DNA from: a virus
Direction: 5' to 3' (one strand)
IMG/VR virus record: IMGVR_UViG_3300042731_008294
Span: 1-45,135 of that record
Length of the DNA stretch: 45,135 nt
This document shows positions 33,306-41,481 of the stretch, piece after piece. The position numbers were made by a program, and so were the translations under genes. Positions within the stretch are counted from its first letter, which is position 1. Every line of letters begins with the position of its first letter. Below the pieces are notes generated by a model, which searched no databases, was not told the origin of the DNA, and was given only the letters and a program-made list of their open reading frames with translations.

Positions 33306-33680
33306 TTATTTCCTCTTTGGGTCTATAACAATATATATTTCTCTACCCTTATTTATCTTTCTTTGGGAAGAAATTTTATAATTTTCAGTAATTAATATAC
33401 ATTCTGTTTCTTCTCTAGCTCTTTTATTATATAAAATTCTTTCCTTATTTTCTTGATAATACTTTTTATTGTATTCTCTAATATGTTTTTTATTCTTTTT
33501 CTTCCATTTTTGGATAGTTTTTTGCTTTGCTAACCTACCAATAGGTGTACAAGCATATTTTAATCTTTTATCCCTCATGCAATCTCTACAATAAATATTT
33601 TTACCATCAGGATTATCAGACCTTTTACCGAACTTACCTATTTTTCTGTTCCTACCGCAACATTGACATATCTTTTTCAT
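33306..33680 (-). CDS. Zinc-finger protein resembling the N-terminus of phage HNH/endonuclease VII-type proteins
   Basis: I choose the ATG at 33680, which forms an ATGA overlap with the upstream stop, over the one at 33698. The 124-residue product has CQCCG...CRDCMRDKRLKY (a four-Cys zinc site) and KKNKKHIREYNKKYYQENKE, the combination found ahead of HNH or endonuclease VII domains in many phages. The catalytic half is missing: after residue 100 only a short basic tail follows. It may be a remnant of a homing-type endonuclease placed between structural genes, or a DNA-binding protein in its own right. Confidence 0.6.
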   Translation of the reverse strand: MKKICQCCGRNRKIGKFGKRSDNPDGKNIYCRDCMRDKRLKYACTPIGRLAKQKTIQKWKKKNKKHIREYNKKYYQENKERILYNKRAREETECILITENYKISSQRKINKGREIYIVIDPKRK

Positions 33681-34204
33681 TTTCTTGTTCTCAACCAATT
33701 TCTTGCAGCAACTTCTCTTGTCTTTTCAGGCCATCTTTTGAATTCTCCTGTTACTGACAATGACCACATAGAATCTGTATCAGTCAAATCCCATACAATG
33801 AACCCCAATGGTTCACCTTCAGGATTCTCAACCAATACAACACCCAATGGATACCGAACCTCAATGAAGTTTCTGACCTTTTCTAATTCTGCTTTCGTCT
33901 TGTACTTGACAACAAACTCTTTGGCCTTATCAATTCCTTGAGCAACCTTCCAAATGTTATCCATCTTTCTTTTAGGTGGTTTTTTATTAGTGCCTTGCAT
34001 TTGCATCATGAGCTTTGCCGCACAATCAACCCCTGTACAGAAAGGATTCCCTACCTTTTCGCCTTGAGAATTCAACTCACTAAACCATACTACTTTCTTA
34101 AGGCTAGTCTTTCCACATACATCACACACGTCTTGATCTTGGTTGACACCCAATACTGCATACTTTGATATTGCTTCGGTAATAAGATATTTTTTTAATC
34201 TCAT
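33677..34204 (-). CDS. Zinc-ribbon accessory protein with capsid-targeting-like leader, 175 aa
   Basis: The N-terminus MRLKKYLITEA ends in ITE-A, fitting a T4-type prohead-protease site after the Glu. The body has CDVCG...FCTGVDCAAKLM (zinc-binding Cys set near residues 27-60), a basic patch (KKPPKRKMDN) and a C-terminal domain with VRNFIEVRYPLGVVLV and LGFIVWDLTD. Such zinc-ribbon proteins recur in phages with internal protein genes, but I know no function. It is the last of a run of four genes with this type of leader. Confidence 0.6.
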   Translation of the reverse strand: MRLKKYLITEAISKYAVLGVNQDQDVCDVCGKTSLKKVVWFSELNSQGEKVGNPFCTGVDCAAKLMMQMQGTNKKPPKRKMDNIWKVAQGIDKAKEFVVKYKTKAELEKVRNFIEVRYPLGVVLVENPEGEPLGFIVWDLTDTDSMWSLSVTGEFKRWPEKTREVAARNWLRTRK

Positions 34205-34205
34205 T

Positions 34206-34571
34206 TCATTTCACTTTCAATACTCTATCAGGTTTTTTTAAATTTATTTTCTTTGATCTATCCCAAATTCTTACTTCTTGCCCCCTTACACCAATTTTTT
34301 TAACGAAAGCTCTAACATCATCTAATGTATTGACAGTTTTAGAATGTGGATTTTTATTGTCTTCAGGATCATCAACCTCAACATAATAATTATACTGTTC
34401 ATCTAAATGCTTCTTATGTTTTTCTTTTCGAGTATATCTCTTTTTATCTTTAAAATCCTGTCCTTTTGGTGGTATAGGAATTCTTAAAGCTTTCTTTTGA
34501 TCTGATTTTTCCTTATCAAAAACTCTTTTCTGTTTTCTTTTGCCTTCATCTAAAAATCTTTTAAATTTCAT
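34206..34571 (-). CDS. Very basic accessory protein with capsid-targeting-like leader, 121 aa
   Basis: Begins MKFKRFLDEGKRKQKRV, where LDE-G would fit prohead-protease cleavage. The rest is strongly basic (KKRYTRKEKHKKHLDEQ, KKINLKKPDRVLKVK) with one acidic stretch (YYVEVDDPEDNK) and a small VNTLDDVRAFVKKIGV domain. A basic internal protein could bind packaged DNA, as T4 IP proteins do. The start overlaps the CCA-enzyme gene stop by 4 bp (ATGA). Confidence 0.55.
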   Translation of the reverse strand: MKFKRFLDEGKRKQKRVFDKEKSDQKKALRIPIPPKGQDFKDKKRYTRKEKHKKHLDEQYNYYVEVDDPEDNKNPHSKTVNTLDDVRAFVKKIGVRGQEVRIWDRSKKINLKKPDRVLKVK

Positions 34572-35992
34572 TTTCCCCCTAACTGAATTATATATTTTTC
34601 TATTTCTTCTTTATCTTCTATATTATTATCCATAATCCATTCTGTAGTTTTTCTTATTATATCTCCAACTTTTTTTCCAGGTTTTAAACCTGTAAGTCTC
34701 ATTACATCCTTTCCATCCACAAGCTTTACTTGTTTATTGACTTGTTTCATACCATATTTCTCTTTAACCTTAATTGCTTTATCAACCGTCTTAGCAAAAT
34801 CTCCCTCATTATCAAATCCTCTGACTAATTCATCAGCTTTGGCAACCGAAACCAATACATCCCAATTATCATCATTAACAAGCTTTGCAATCTTGGATGG
34901 TTTCATATCAAGAATCTTATGAAACTTCATATGATTTCCAACCGCAAAAAGTAAAGCATCCCTTTCCTTATTGCTCATCTTTAGTCTGTCTGCAATAGCA
35001 TTCACAAGTTCAACCGATTTCTTAGCATGTCCAAGATATTTCGGTAGTCCTTCTTGCTGAGTTTGTGTGACTCCTTTTCCGATATCATGTAAAAGTATAG
35101 CCAAATTTTTAATCGGATTCGCAGAATCACTCTTTTTAAGTGCTTGCATAACATGACTGAATACCGTTCCACCTTTACCCCTTGTTTCAGGGTGATGTTG
35201 TAAATTTTCTCTGAACCATTTCAGGTTCATAACTTCAGGAAGTATATGCTTCAGAAGTTTAAGTTTATCTAACTGTAAAATATATTCTGCAAATTTCTCC
35301 CCACTTTGACTTGCAGATTTCATTAACTCATCTTTTATCCTTTCAGGAGCTAGACCTGCTATGTTATGGGATAACTTCTGAGCCGCTTTTTCTGTTTCCT
35401 TTTCAACATCAAATCCAAGTTTTGATGAGAACCTTGCTAACCTCATCATCCTCAAATAGTCCTCACCGAACCTCTTATATGGGTCTCCTACTGTCTTGAG
35501 AACTCTATTAACAATATCCCTTCTACCGTCAAAATAATCTATGATTTCGCCTTTAGCATTGATACCCATAGCATTGATAGTAAAATCCCTTCTCTCTACA
35601 TCCTCTTTGAACTTGCCTGTTATAGTAACTGATTCGGGTCTCCTACCATCAAAGTAAGTTCCATCATTTCTGAATTGAGCTATCTCAAAATCAAATCCAC
35701 CATGTTTAACTGTAACTATACCAAAGTCCTTTGACTTACCTATATCATAGGTCTTAAACATCTTACCCAATTCTTCCATTGGCATATTAGTAGCAATATC
35801 AACATCATGGGGTTTGAGATTCCCAAGGATGATATCCCTAACAGAACCACCAACTATATAAGCCTTATACTTTGCCCTGTTAATCTTGTTTAAGATACTC
35901 ACACCTGCTTGAAGCTCTTTATTCCTTCTCACATAATCTTGCCAATCCTTTAGAAGTTCCCTTGCTTCATTCAAATATCTTTTAAATCTCAT
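34568..35992 (-). CDS. CCA-adding enzyme/poly(A) polymerase family nucleotidyltransferase with HD domain and capsid-targeting-like leader
   Basis: 474 residues. After MRFKRYLNEA (LNE-A cleavage-type end) comes a complete class II nucleotidyltransferase: GGSVRD (48-53), DVDIAT (two Asp, 63 and 65), RRDFTINAM (134 onward) and GDPYKRFGEDYLRMMRLARF, then a FSSKLGF segment. The second half is an HD domain with ILLHDIGKG (His-Asp near 302-303) and NHMKFHKI. The family adds CCA to tRNA 3' ends or poly(A) to RNA; HD versions also have phosphatase or phosphodiesterase activity. Repair of tRNA ends cut by host defence nucleases is one attractive role. The enzyme is rare among baseplate genes and here is translationally coupled to its neighbours. 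Confidence 0.88.
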   Translation of the reverse strand: MRFKRYLNEARELLKDWQDYVRRNKELQAGVSILNKINRAKYKAYIVGGSVRDIILGNLKPHDVDIATNMPMEELGKMFKTYDIGKSKDFGIVTVKHGGFDFEIAQFRNDGTYFDGRRPESVTITGKFKEDVERRDFTINAMGINAKGEIIDYFDGRRDIVNRVLKTVGDPYKRFGEDYLRMMRLARFSSKLGFDVEKETEKAAQKLSHNIAGLAPERIKDELMKSASQSGEKFAEYILQLDKLKLLKHILPEVMNLKWFRENLQHHPETRGKGGTVFSHVMQALKKSDSANPIKNLAILLHDIGKGVTQTQQEGLPKYLGHAKKSVELVNAIADRLKMSNKERDALLFAVGNHMKFHKILDMKPSKIAKLVNDDNWDVLVSVAKADELVRGFDNEGDFAKTVDKAIKVKEKYGMKQVNKQVKLVDGKDVMRLTGLKPGKKVGDIIRKTTEWIMDNNIEDKEEIEKYIIQLGGK

Positions 35993-35993
35993 A

Positions 35994-36479
35994 TTATTTC
36001 CACCTAGATATTATTAATTCTCCCCCCCGTTTTTTTGCAAGATTTCTTAGAATAGAGATTTTATCCCCTGATTCCCTTTCCCCCTCTATTCTATCTTCAT
36101 ATCTTTCATCTTTTTTTGACCATGACCCACCTTTAAGAATATGCATTTGTCCTTTAGCTGATATGAGACCTATTTGATCAATCCCATATTGTTGAAGACC
36201 TTTTAACATTTTTATATCACCACCTGAAAACGTATCAAATCCTTTATCGTCTTTACCAGAACTTGAACTATGAGAATGAAATTGAATTGCATCTTTATCA
36301 TCCAATATTTCTTTCCACCTTTTTTTCCATTGTTTATTATCTATAATTTCACCATTTGACATAACCCAAAATGATGGGCCATGCCCTAATCTTTTTGGGT
36401 CTTCCTTTATAGCTTTCTTTATGGCTTTCTTTATTAAAGATAATGATATATTTTCATTTAGATATCTTACAAATCTCAT
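35994..36479 (-). CDS. JAMM/MPN-type metalloprotease-like protein with capsid-targeting-like leader
   Basis: I start at 36479, whose ATG overlaps the upstream stop as ATGA, giving MRFVRYLNENISLSL; an upstream in-frame ATG at 36512 has no such support. The 161-residue product has FHSHSSSS (His68, His70) and, after an insertion, FSGGDIKML (Ser85, Asp88), the HxH...SxxD zinc site of JAB/JAMM proteases. A Glu in MSNGEIID could be the general base. The spacing between HxH and SxxD is longer than usual, so activity is likely but not certain. JAMM enzymes cut isopeptide or peptide bonds. Confidence 0.65.
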   Translation of the reverse strand: MRFVRYLNENISLSLIKKAIKKAIKEDPKRLGHGPSFWVMSNGEIIDNKQWKKRWKEILDDKDAIQFHSHSSSSGKDDKGFDTFSGGDIKMLKGLQQYGIDQIGLISAKGQMHILKGGSWSKKDERYEDRIEGERESGDKISILRNLAKKRGGELIISRWK

Positions 36480-37195
36480 AGTTTTATTAACTCTTTTATA
36501 GCTTTTTTCCATTTACCGGGAACTTTTCTATCAAAAAAACCATATACCTCTTTCCATCCTGCTTCTAAATAATTTGGTGAAATACAATAATTTAAGAAAT
36601 GTTCTGAAAAAATCTCTACAGGAGATAGATCATAGACTGAGCTTTTCATATTATGCAAAAACAAATCACTATTAGCTGAAATAGTGTTAAGCCTTTCATC
36701 TAATAAATGACCTAATTCATGAATGATAACCTCTTTTGGTATTTTCTTATTTAAGTATTCCTTTCTGAATATAACTTTTCCCCCTCTGACATGAGCTTCC
36801 TCTGTACCTTGGACATTTCCGAACTTCATCTCAAAACCCAATGATTTATAAAACTCAATCGCTTGTTGTGGATTCGTATATGGTTTAGATAAGTTCTTTA
36901 TTTTTGAATTATATGTATTCCATTTAAGCCTGAATAATTCATCTGCATATTTAATATAATCCTGATACCTTTGGAAATCTTTCTTTGAATATACCTTATC
37001 TAAAGATGGTTTAGGCACAAATTCTTTATGAGCCTGATACTCAACACCTATTTTATCAAAATATATCTTACGATAATGGACTTCTTTTTTCTTATCCCCT
37101 GTCTCAATATACATCTCAATAAAGTCTGATAAGGTTTGCTCTAACTCTGAACTCTCTGTTATTAAAAAGGAATAAAAATATTTTTTAAATCTCAT
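36476..37195 (-). CDS. Zincin metalloprotease-like protein with capsid-targeting-like leader
   Basis: 239 residues. The leader MRFKKYFYSFLITES is longer than in the other accessory genes but again ends in ITE-S. The catalytic motif is VIIHELGHLLDERL (His159, Glu160, His163), and SPVEIFSEHFLNY (Glu194 or Glu198) supplies the likely third ligand, as in gluzincins related to anthrax lethal factor-type domains. No secretion signal other than the leader is seen. Together with the JAMM-like gene it forms a tight pair of peptidase genes. Confidence 0.75.
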   Translation of the reverse strand: MRFKKYFYSFLITESSELEQTLSDFIEMYIETGDKKKEVHYRKIYFDKIGVEYQAHKEFVPKPSLDKVYSKKDFQRYQDYIKYADELFRLKWNTYNSKIKNLSKPYTNPQQAIEFYKSLGFEMKFGNVQGTEEAHVRGGKVIFRKEYLNKKIPKEVIIHELGHLLDERLNTISANSDLFLHNMKSSVYDLSPVEIFSEHFLNYCISPNYLEAGWKEVYGFFDRKVPGKWKKAIKELIKL

Positions 37196-37221
37196 TAGTT
37201 TTAACCTTTTTCCATACTTTT

Positions 37222-37938
37222 TTAATATTTAGTCTTTGGATTTGTTGTGGTTACGCTAATAATATCATTTACATCATCCGTTATCTCTTGTTGTAATTCT
37301 TCCGATCTTGTTTTAAATAATTTTAAATTATCTTGTAAACCCGAAACAAACCCTGTCATTAAATTATCAACATCAAAACTACCATCATCTGCTAAATAAA
37401 GATCACTAATAACAGTATCAATTCTTGTTTGTAAAGCTGTCACTTGAGCAGTATATACTCCCAATGTATCATTAGTAACAACACATTGAAGTTTTCTATC
37501 AAGACCTGCTATTAAATTTCTAATGTCATTACATAATCTCCATAACTTCTGTAGTAATTTCATTAAAGTATTTTCAGGTAAATTTAATAGATCATTAATT
37601 AGATCAATACCATCCTCAATATTCTTAAGAAGATCATTCAAATATTTTCTAACCATTGATAAGATATCATTCAAACAATCTTCAATAAAATCATCAATAG
37701 GAGCAAGGTCTGTTTTTGATGCACATATAGCTTCTTTAGTAAAAGCACTTAAAGCTGCATTTACAGCATTTGTAGGTGATAAATTATTAGGGTCAAATGC
37801 AGACCCTTGATCTCTAAAATCTGTAACAAACGGCAAGATATCTGCTGCTTGTTTTTCAAGTGTTCCTATTCCCCTATCAACTTTATCTAAAAGCATTTGA
37901 TAAGGATTTAAAGTTTGATTTGCTGCTTGACAAGACAT
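37222..37938 (-). CDS. Probable structural protein, helical, 238 aa
   Basis: Not recognised. It begins with MSCQAANQTLNPYQMLLDKV and is largely helical with regular hydrophobic spacing (DFIEDCLNDILSMVRKYLND, LQKLWRLCNDIRNLI) and a late coiled-coil-like segment (GLQDNLKLFKTRSEELQQEI). No leader of the MRFK type, no membrane helix. It lies between the gp5-like gene and the accessory enzymes, so a baseplate hub or tail role is most likely. Confidence 0.55.
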   Translation of the reverse strand: MSCQAANQTLNPYQMLLDKVDRGIGTLEKQAADILPFVTDFRDQGSAFDPNNLSPTNAVNAALSAFTKEAICASKTDLAPIDDFIEDCLNDILSMVRKYLNDLLKNIEDGIDLINDLLNLPENTLMKLLQKLWRLCNDIRNLIAGLDRKLQCVVTNDTLGVYTAQVTALQTRIDTVISDLYLADDGSFDVDNLMTGFVSGLQDNLKLFKTRSEELQQEITDDVNDIISVTTTNPKTKY

Positions 37939-37983
37939 ATTTATTCCTTATAATTTATCTATTAAATTCATTTAAACCCCAAC

Positions 37984-39309
37984 TTAACTTGCTTTAGCAT
38001 TACTAGTAGCTATTCCACCTATACTAAGAGTAGGAGTAGGTGGATTAGATGTAAATGTTGCTCCATCACTTGTTGATCCTGTATGAACATGAGCATTGTA
38101 CCATGTTAAAAATCTTTCATCTATTAATCTCCTAAGAGTAGCTTGATCTGCAACATTTACTGCTCCTGTTATTCCTATATTAGAACCAACTAGCTGTATG
38201 TTTCCACTTGCTGTAAGAGTTATATTCCCACTTACAGTTATACTTAGATTCCCACCTATAACATCTGTTTTATCACCTGTTACCTCATTTGCTTCATCAC
38301 CTTCATATAACCTATCTTTATCGCCTTGTATATTCTCATATTTATTTCCAGTTATATTCTCTATTTTATCTCCACTTATGTTTTCTGTCTTATCTCCACC
38401 TACAGTCTGAGTAAGGTCTCCATCTATATCTTCAATTTTATTTCCATCTATTTGAATCTGTTTATTCCCACCCACTTCAATAGTTTCATCACCTTCTACT
38501 TTTTTCTTTGAATCACCATCAATTGTTAGATTCCTTTGCTGCTTTATATGAATATTTTTACCTTCTGTTACTATCTCATATTTTTCAGCATTATTTTTTA
38601 CAACCATATTTCCATCATTATCAATTTCGATAAAACTATTAGATGGATGATAAATATTTATTCTTGCGGCATTTGGAGTAGAATCTAATTCAATAGTAAG
38701 TCCACCATGAGTAGTTATAACATAATTATGTGGATATCTTGCAGCAAAAGGAGATTGAGGTTCAGACCAATTGCCCCCCAAAGCTGTAGGAACTGAAATA
38801 TCTCTTTCATTATTCTTAGTTTCAACTAATGTTCCTGCTTTTTTTCCTCTTGATAATCTATGCCAATCAGGTTCACCCAATCTTTGTCTTGTAGGATATT
38901 GTCCATTAGGGTCTTTAAATCCATCTGTACTCATTGTATCCCTATTATCATTAGAATATGATTCCTTACTTTCGGGTATACCTGGCATTGAACCAAAATA
39001 TCTTAATTGAGTTGGATTGCCATTCTCAAAAAAACACATAACATGAGACCCCTGAAGTGGAACAGCCCAAATTCCAAATCCACTTATAGAACCCTCATTA
39101 ATTGGTAAAATTGGTTCAGCCCAAGGTAATTCGTCTGTTGGAATTCCTTCTAATTCTGTCTTAATCTTTGATGAGGTATGAATCCCATGAACCCTAACTC
39201 TAACTCTACCTGCTTTCAATGGGTCTTCATTATCCTCAACTACCCCACGAAAAATACCATCTAATCTTTCTACTTCTATCATTGAATCACTAGGTGGACT
39301 TTTAAGCAT
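37984..39309 (-). CDS. Baseplate central spike, gp5/VgrG-like, without lysozyme domain
   Basis: 441 residues. An OB-fold start (IFRGVVEDNEDPLKAGRVRV, then LPWAEPILPI and WAVPLQGSHVMCFFENGNP) is followed directly by a linker and, from about 250 to 373, a long series of octad-like VxGxxxx repeats (IDGNKIED, VGGDKTEN, ITGNKYEN) that form the gp5-type triple beta-helix needle. The C-terminus (DERFLTWYNAHVHTGS) resembles other gp5-like ends. T4 gp5 carries a lysozyme between these parts; none is seen here, so cell-wall degradation must be done elsewhere. AAGGAG precedes the ATG by 7 nt. Confidence 0.88.
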   Translation of the reverse strand: MLKSPPSDSMIEVERLDGIFRGVVEDNEDPLKAGRVRVRVHGIHTSSKIKTELEGIPTDELPWAEPILPINEGSISGFGIWAVPLQGSHVMCFFENGNPTQLRYFGSMPGIPESKESYSNDNRDTMSTDGFKDPNGQYPTRQRLGEPDWHRLSRGKKAGTLVETKNNERDISVPTALGGNWSEPQSPFAARYPHNYVITTHGGLTIELDSTPNAARINIYHPSNSFIEIDNDGNMVVKNNAEKYEIVTEGKNIHIKQQRNLTIDGDSKKKVEGDETIEVGGNKQIQIDGNKIEDIDGDLTQTVGGDKTENISGDKIENITGNKYENIQGDKDRLYEGDEANEVTGDKTDVIGGNLSITVSGNITLTASGNIQLVGSNIGITGAVNVADQATLRRLIDERFLTWYNAHVHTGSTSDGATFTSNPPTPTLSIGGIATSNAKAS

Positions 39310-39312
39310 ATC

Positions 39313-39537
39313 TTATCTCCTTTTCGGAACTTTTTTAAACTGTCTTGTTTCTTTTCCTAATCCCCTTAACAATTGTATGGTCTGTTGAAAAAGTCTAGAA
39401 GCTTCTTTTTGTGTTTTCATTCCTGCATCTTTTAATTTCTCTAGTATATCAGAATTCATTAAAAGATCATGAAGCTCATTACCTCTATCAACAGCTTGAG
39501 ATGCACTTGCTTCTCCTATATATTTTTCAAATTTCAT
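39313..39537 (-). CDS. Small internal-protein-like ORF with capsid-targeting-like leader, 74 aa
   Basis: MKFEKYIGEASASQAVD matches the leader pattern with IGE-A. After it comes a helical body (ELHDLLMNSDILEKLKDAG, EASRLFQQTIQLLRGL) and a basic tail (KKVPKRR). Its size and basic helical character are like T4 internal proteins. It is placed between the gp27-like and the gp5-like genes, 2 bp from the former. Confidence 0.55.
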   Translation of the reverse strand: MKFEKYIGEASASQAVDRGNELHDLLMNSDILEKLKDAGMKTQKEASRLFQQTIQLLRGLGKETRQFKKVPKRR

Positions 39538-39539
39538 TT

Positions 39540-40853
39540 TTATTTCCTCTTAATAATTGAAATTACACCCTTTTCTTGATATATATTTGCCTTCTTTGAT
39601 TCATATAAAATTCTACTTCCAATATCAGAATAGGCATTTCTAATCAAAACAAGTCTCTGTCTATAATAATAACTATGTCCGGGGTCAAATGAATGTGTAA
39701 TACTCTTTATTAGATATTTGCCTTTTAAAAGATCATTAAATTGCTCTCTATTTCCTTCTCCCCTTCTCCAACTAGGCCACTCTACTTTAATATGTTGACC
39801 TGCATATCTCTTTTCATGACCCTGAACAACCAAATTCATTATAAATTGCATATTATATCTTTTTGCCCAATCATTATAAGATATATTATCAATCAAATCA
39901 TAATTTGAATCTCCTACCATTGTATTAGATGATCTCACATCATCTATTTCTGGATATAAAGTTTTTCTACCTAACATAACAGTTTCATCGGCCCCATCAG
40001 AATATAAAAAATCATGATTCAAAAGCTTCTTAGTTTGAAAATCATATCCTTTCCATGTTCCCCCTCTAATTATAGGATTAGATTTTCTATCTAACCCACT
40101 AATCCACCATTCGAGAATCTCATTATCTCTATCAACCCCTGTAAAAAGATATGGGTCTTTATCAAGTGTTCTACCTATATCTCCTAATAGATAATTCATG
40201 GTAACGAGATTATGACTGAACCCATTTCTTGTATTATTAAAACAAAGATATCCTGATGTTCCAGTTTCTTTTCCCTTTGCCCTTCTCATCAACCATCTCA
40301 TTGCTACTTGTGGAGTCCAATATGGAATAATAAAATCTGTTTTATTACTACTTTCTTCATAAATAAATGGTCTCCCCCCATTTTTAAAAAATACCATATT
40401 ATTTAAAATTTCTCTCATTATCGTAGAATATTTTTCGTCTTGCCAACTTCTACTATATTTTCTCAATGTAAATGCAGCAAAAAATGTATCAACAAAATGT
40501 AATGTAATTAAATTTTCAGATTCTTCTCTAACCCCCGGCCCGACTTGAGATATTCTACTTATTTTCCATATATCAAAAACCAATTCTCTTCTTGAATTTG
40601 TATTTTTATCATCAACAGAATAAATAACAGCTATTTTTTCATTCCCTGTAAATGGAGCTAACTCCATCAAATTAAAACGATCATTAAATGTTATTGTTCC
40701 CACCATGCAGAATTTAAAAATATCCTCAATGAAATATAATTCATGTATATCAGCATTATCTAGAACAAGTGATTGATTCTCTGTGATAAACATAACCGTA
40801 AAAAGCTCTTTTCTTAAGGTTATGTTTCCTGTTTTTTGATATTCTGTTACCAT
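39540..40853 (-). CDS. Baseplate hub protein, gp27-like
   Basis: 437 residues. The position just before gp5 and the pattern (IHELYFIEDIFKFCMVGTIT, FNDRFNLMELAPFTGNEKI, LHFVDTFFAAFTLRKYSRSW, then LLKGKYLIKSITHSFDPGH) fit tube-like hub domains of the gp27 family: two beta barrels with a helical middle. In T4 a gp27 trimer holds the gp5 needle. The assignment rests on context and overall pattern more than on a signature. The start overlaps the gp53-like stop by one base. Confidence 0.7.
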   Translation of the reverse strand: MVTEYQKTGNITLRKELFTVMFITENQSLVLDNADIHELYFIEDIFKFCMVGTITFNDRFNLMELAPFTGNEKIAVIYSVDDKNTNSRRELVFDIWKISRISQVGPGVREESENLITLHFVDTFFAAFTLRKYSRSWQDEKYSTIMREILNNMVFFKNGGRPFIYEESSNKTDFIIPYWTPQVAMRWLMRRAKGKETGTSGYLCFNNTRNGFSHNLVTMNYLLGDIGRTLDKDPYLFTGVDRDNEILEWWISGLDRKSNPIIRGGTWKGYDFQTKKLLNHDFLYSDGADETVMLGRKTLYPEIDDVRSSNTMVGDSNYDLIDNISYNDWAKRYNMQFIMNLVVQGHEKRYAGQHIKVEWPSWRRGEGNREQFNDLLKGKYLIKSITHSFDPGHSYYYRQRLVLIRNAYSDIGSRILYESKKANIYQEKGVISIIKRK

Positions 40854-41239
40854 TAATCCTCTGCTATCTTCTCAAGGTCTGCTGTTAACGTATAAACATA
40901 CTCTTCTCTAAGGACAATCAATTCTTGACCTTCCTCTAATTCCTCAAATGGATTCACTGTATTATTCAATAAAGCTATAACCCACCATAAAAAAGGTGTA
41001 TTATATAAATTATATGATACATTATCCCAATATTCTCCATTGGATACTTCATATGATTGAAAGAAAGAAACATTACTGTATACGTCTTCATTTGCAACAT
41101 AACTTCTAAATATATTTAGGAATTTTGTTTCTCTGTCCTCATCCAAAAGAACATTAAATAGCCTTAAAAAGCTAAATGTATTCTTTTCAATACCTGTTAA
41201 CTCAAAGAAAGATTTCTCTGTATAAGTAGTCACTGCCAT
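40853..41239 (-). CDS. Baseplate wedge protein, gp53-like
   Basis: 128 residues. The central block (YEVSNGEYWDNVSYNLYNTP, FLWWVIALLNNTVNPFEELE, EGQELIVLREEYV) matches the N-terminal domain of T4 gp53, a LysM-like fold that clamps neighbouring wedges together. The family pattern is Y.v.dGErWD.IAy..Yg...lwWvI...N...dPf..l..G. It sits at the head of the baseplate operon with two small genes and the late promoter upstream. Confidence 0.8.
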   Translation of the reverse strand: MAVTTYTEKSFFELTGIEKNTFSFLRLFNVLLDEDRETKFLNIFRSYVANEDVYSNVSFFQSYEVSNGEYWDNVSYNLYNTPFLWWVIALLNNTVNPFEELEEGQELIVLREEYVYTLTADLEKIAED

Positions 41240-41476
41240 TTATTTATCCCATTTTATCTTAGCTATTTTTTTATCTTTCTCAAACCATTTCATTATATCT
41301 TGTTGGGTTCTTGCAGTAGTAGAACTTTCTATATCACCAAATTCATCTCTAATTTCACCATAATACATACCACTTTTATCTTGACCCATTTTTATTCTTT
41401 TCTTTCCTGCTATACCACTCCAAGAACTTTTTCCTTTAATAACTTCCCCTAAATATTTTTCTACTAAATCTTTCAT
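41240..41476 (-). CDS. Hypothetical protein, 78 aa
   Basis: Begins MKDLVEKYLGEVIKGK; KYLGE-V is a weak version of the leader seen in nearby accessory genes. The remainder has a small beta-rich part (RIKMGQDKSGMYYGEIRDEF) and a basic end (WFEKDKKIAKIKW). No family recognised. It abuts the gp53-like start. Confidence 0.5.
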   Translation of the reverse strand: MKDLVEKYLGEVIKGKSSWSGIAGKKRIKMGQDKSGMYYGEIRDEFGDIESSTTARTQQDIMKWFEKDKKIAKIKWDK

Positions 41477-41481
41477 AATTA

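Noticed and set aside
36480-36512. Upstream ATG of the JAMM-like gene
   Set aside because: The ATG at 36479 forms an ATGA junction with the preceding stop and yields the leader shared with neighbouring genes.
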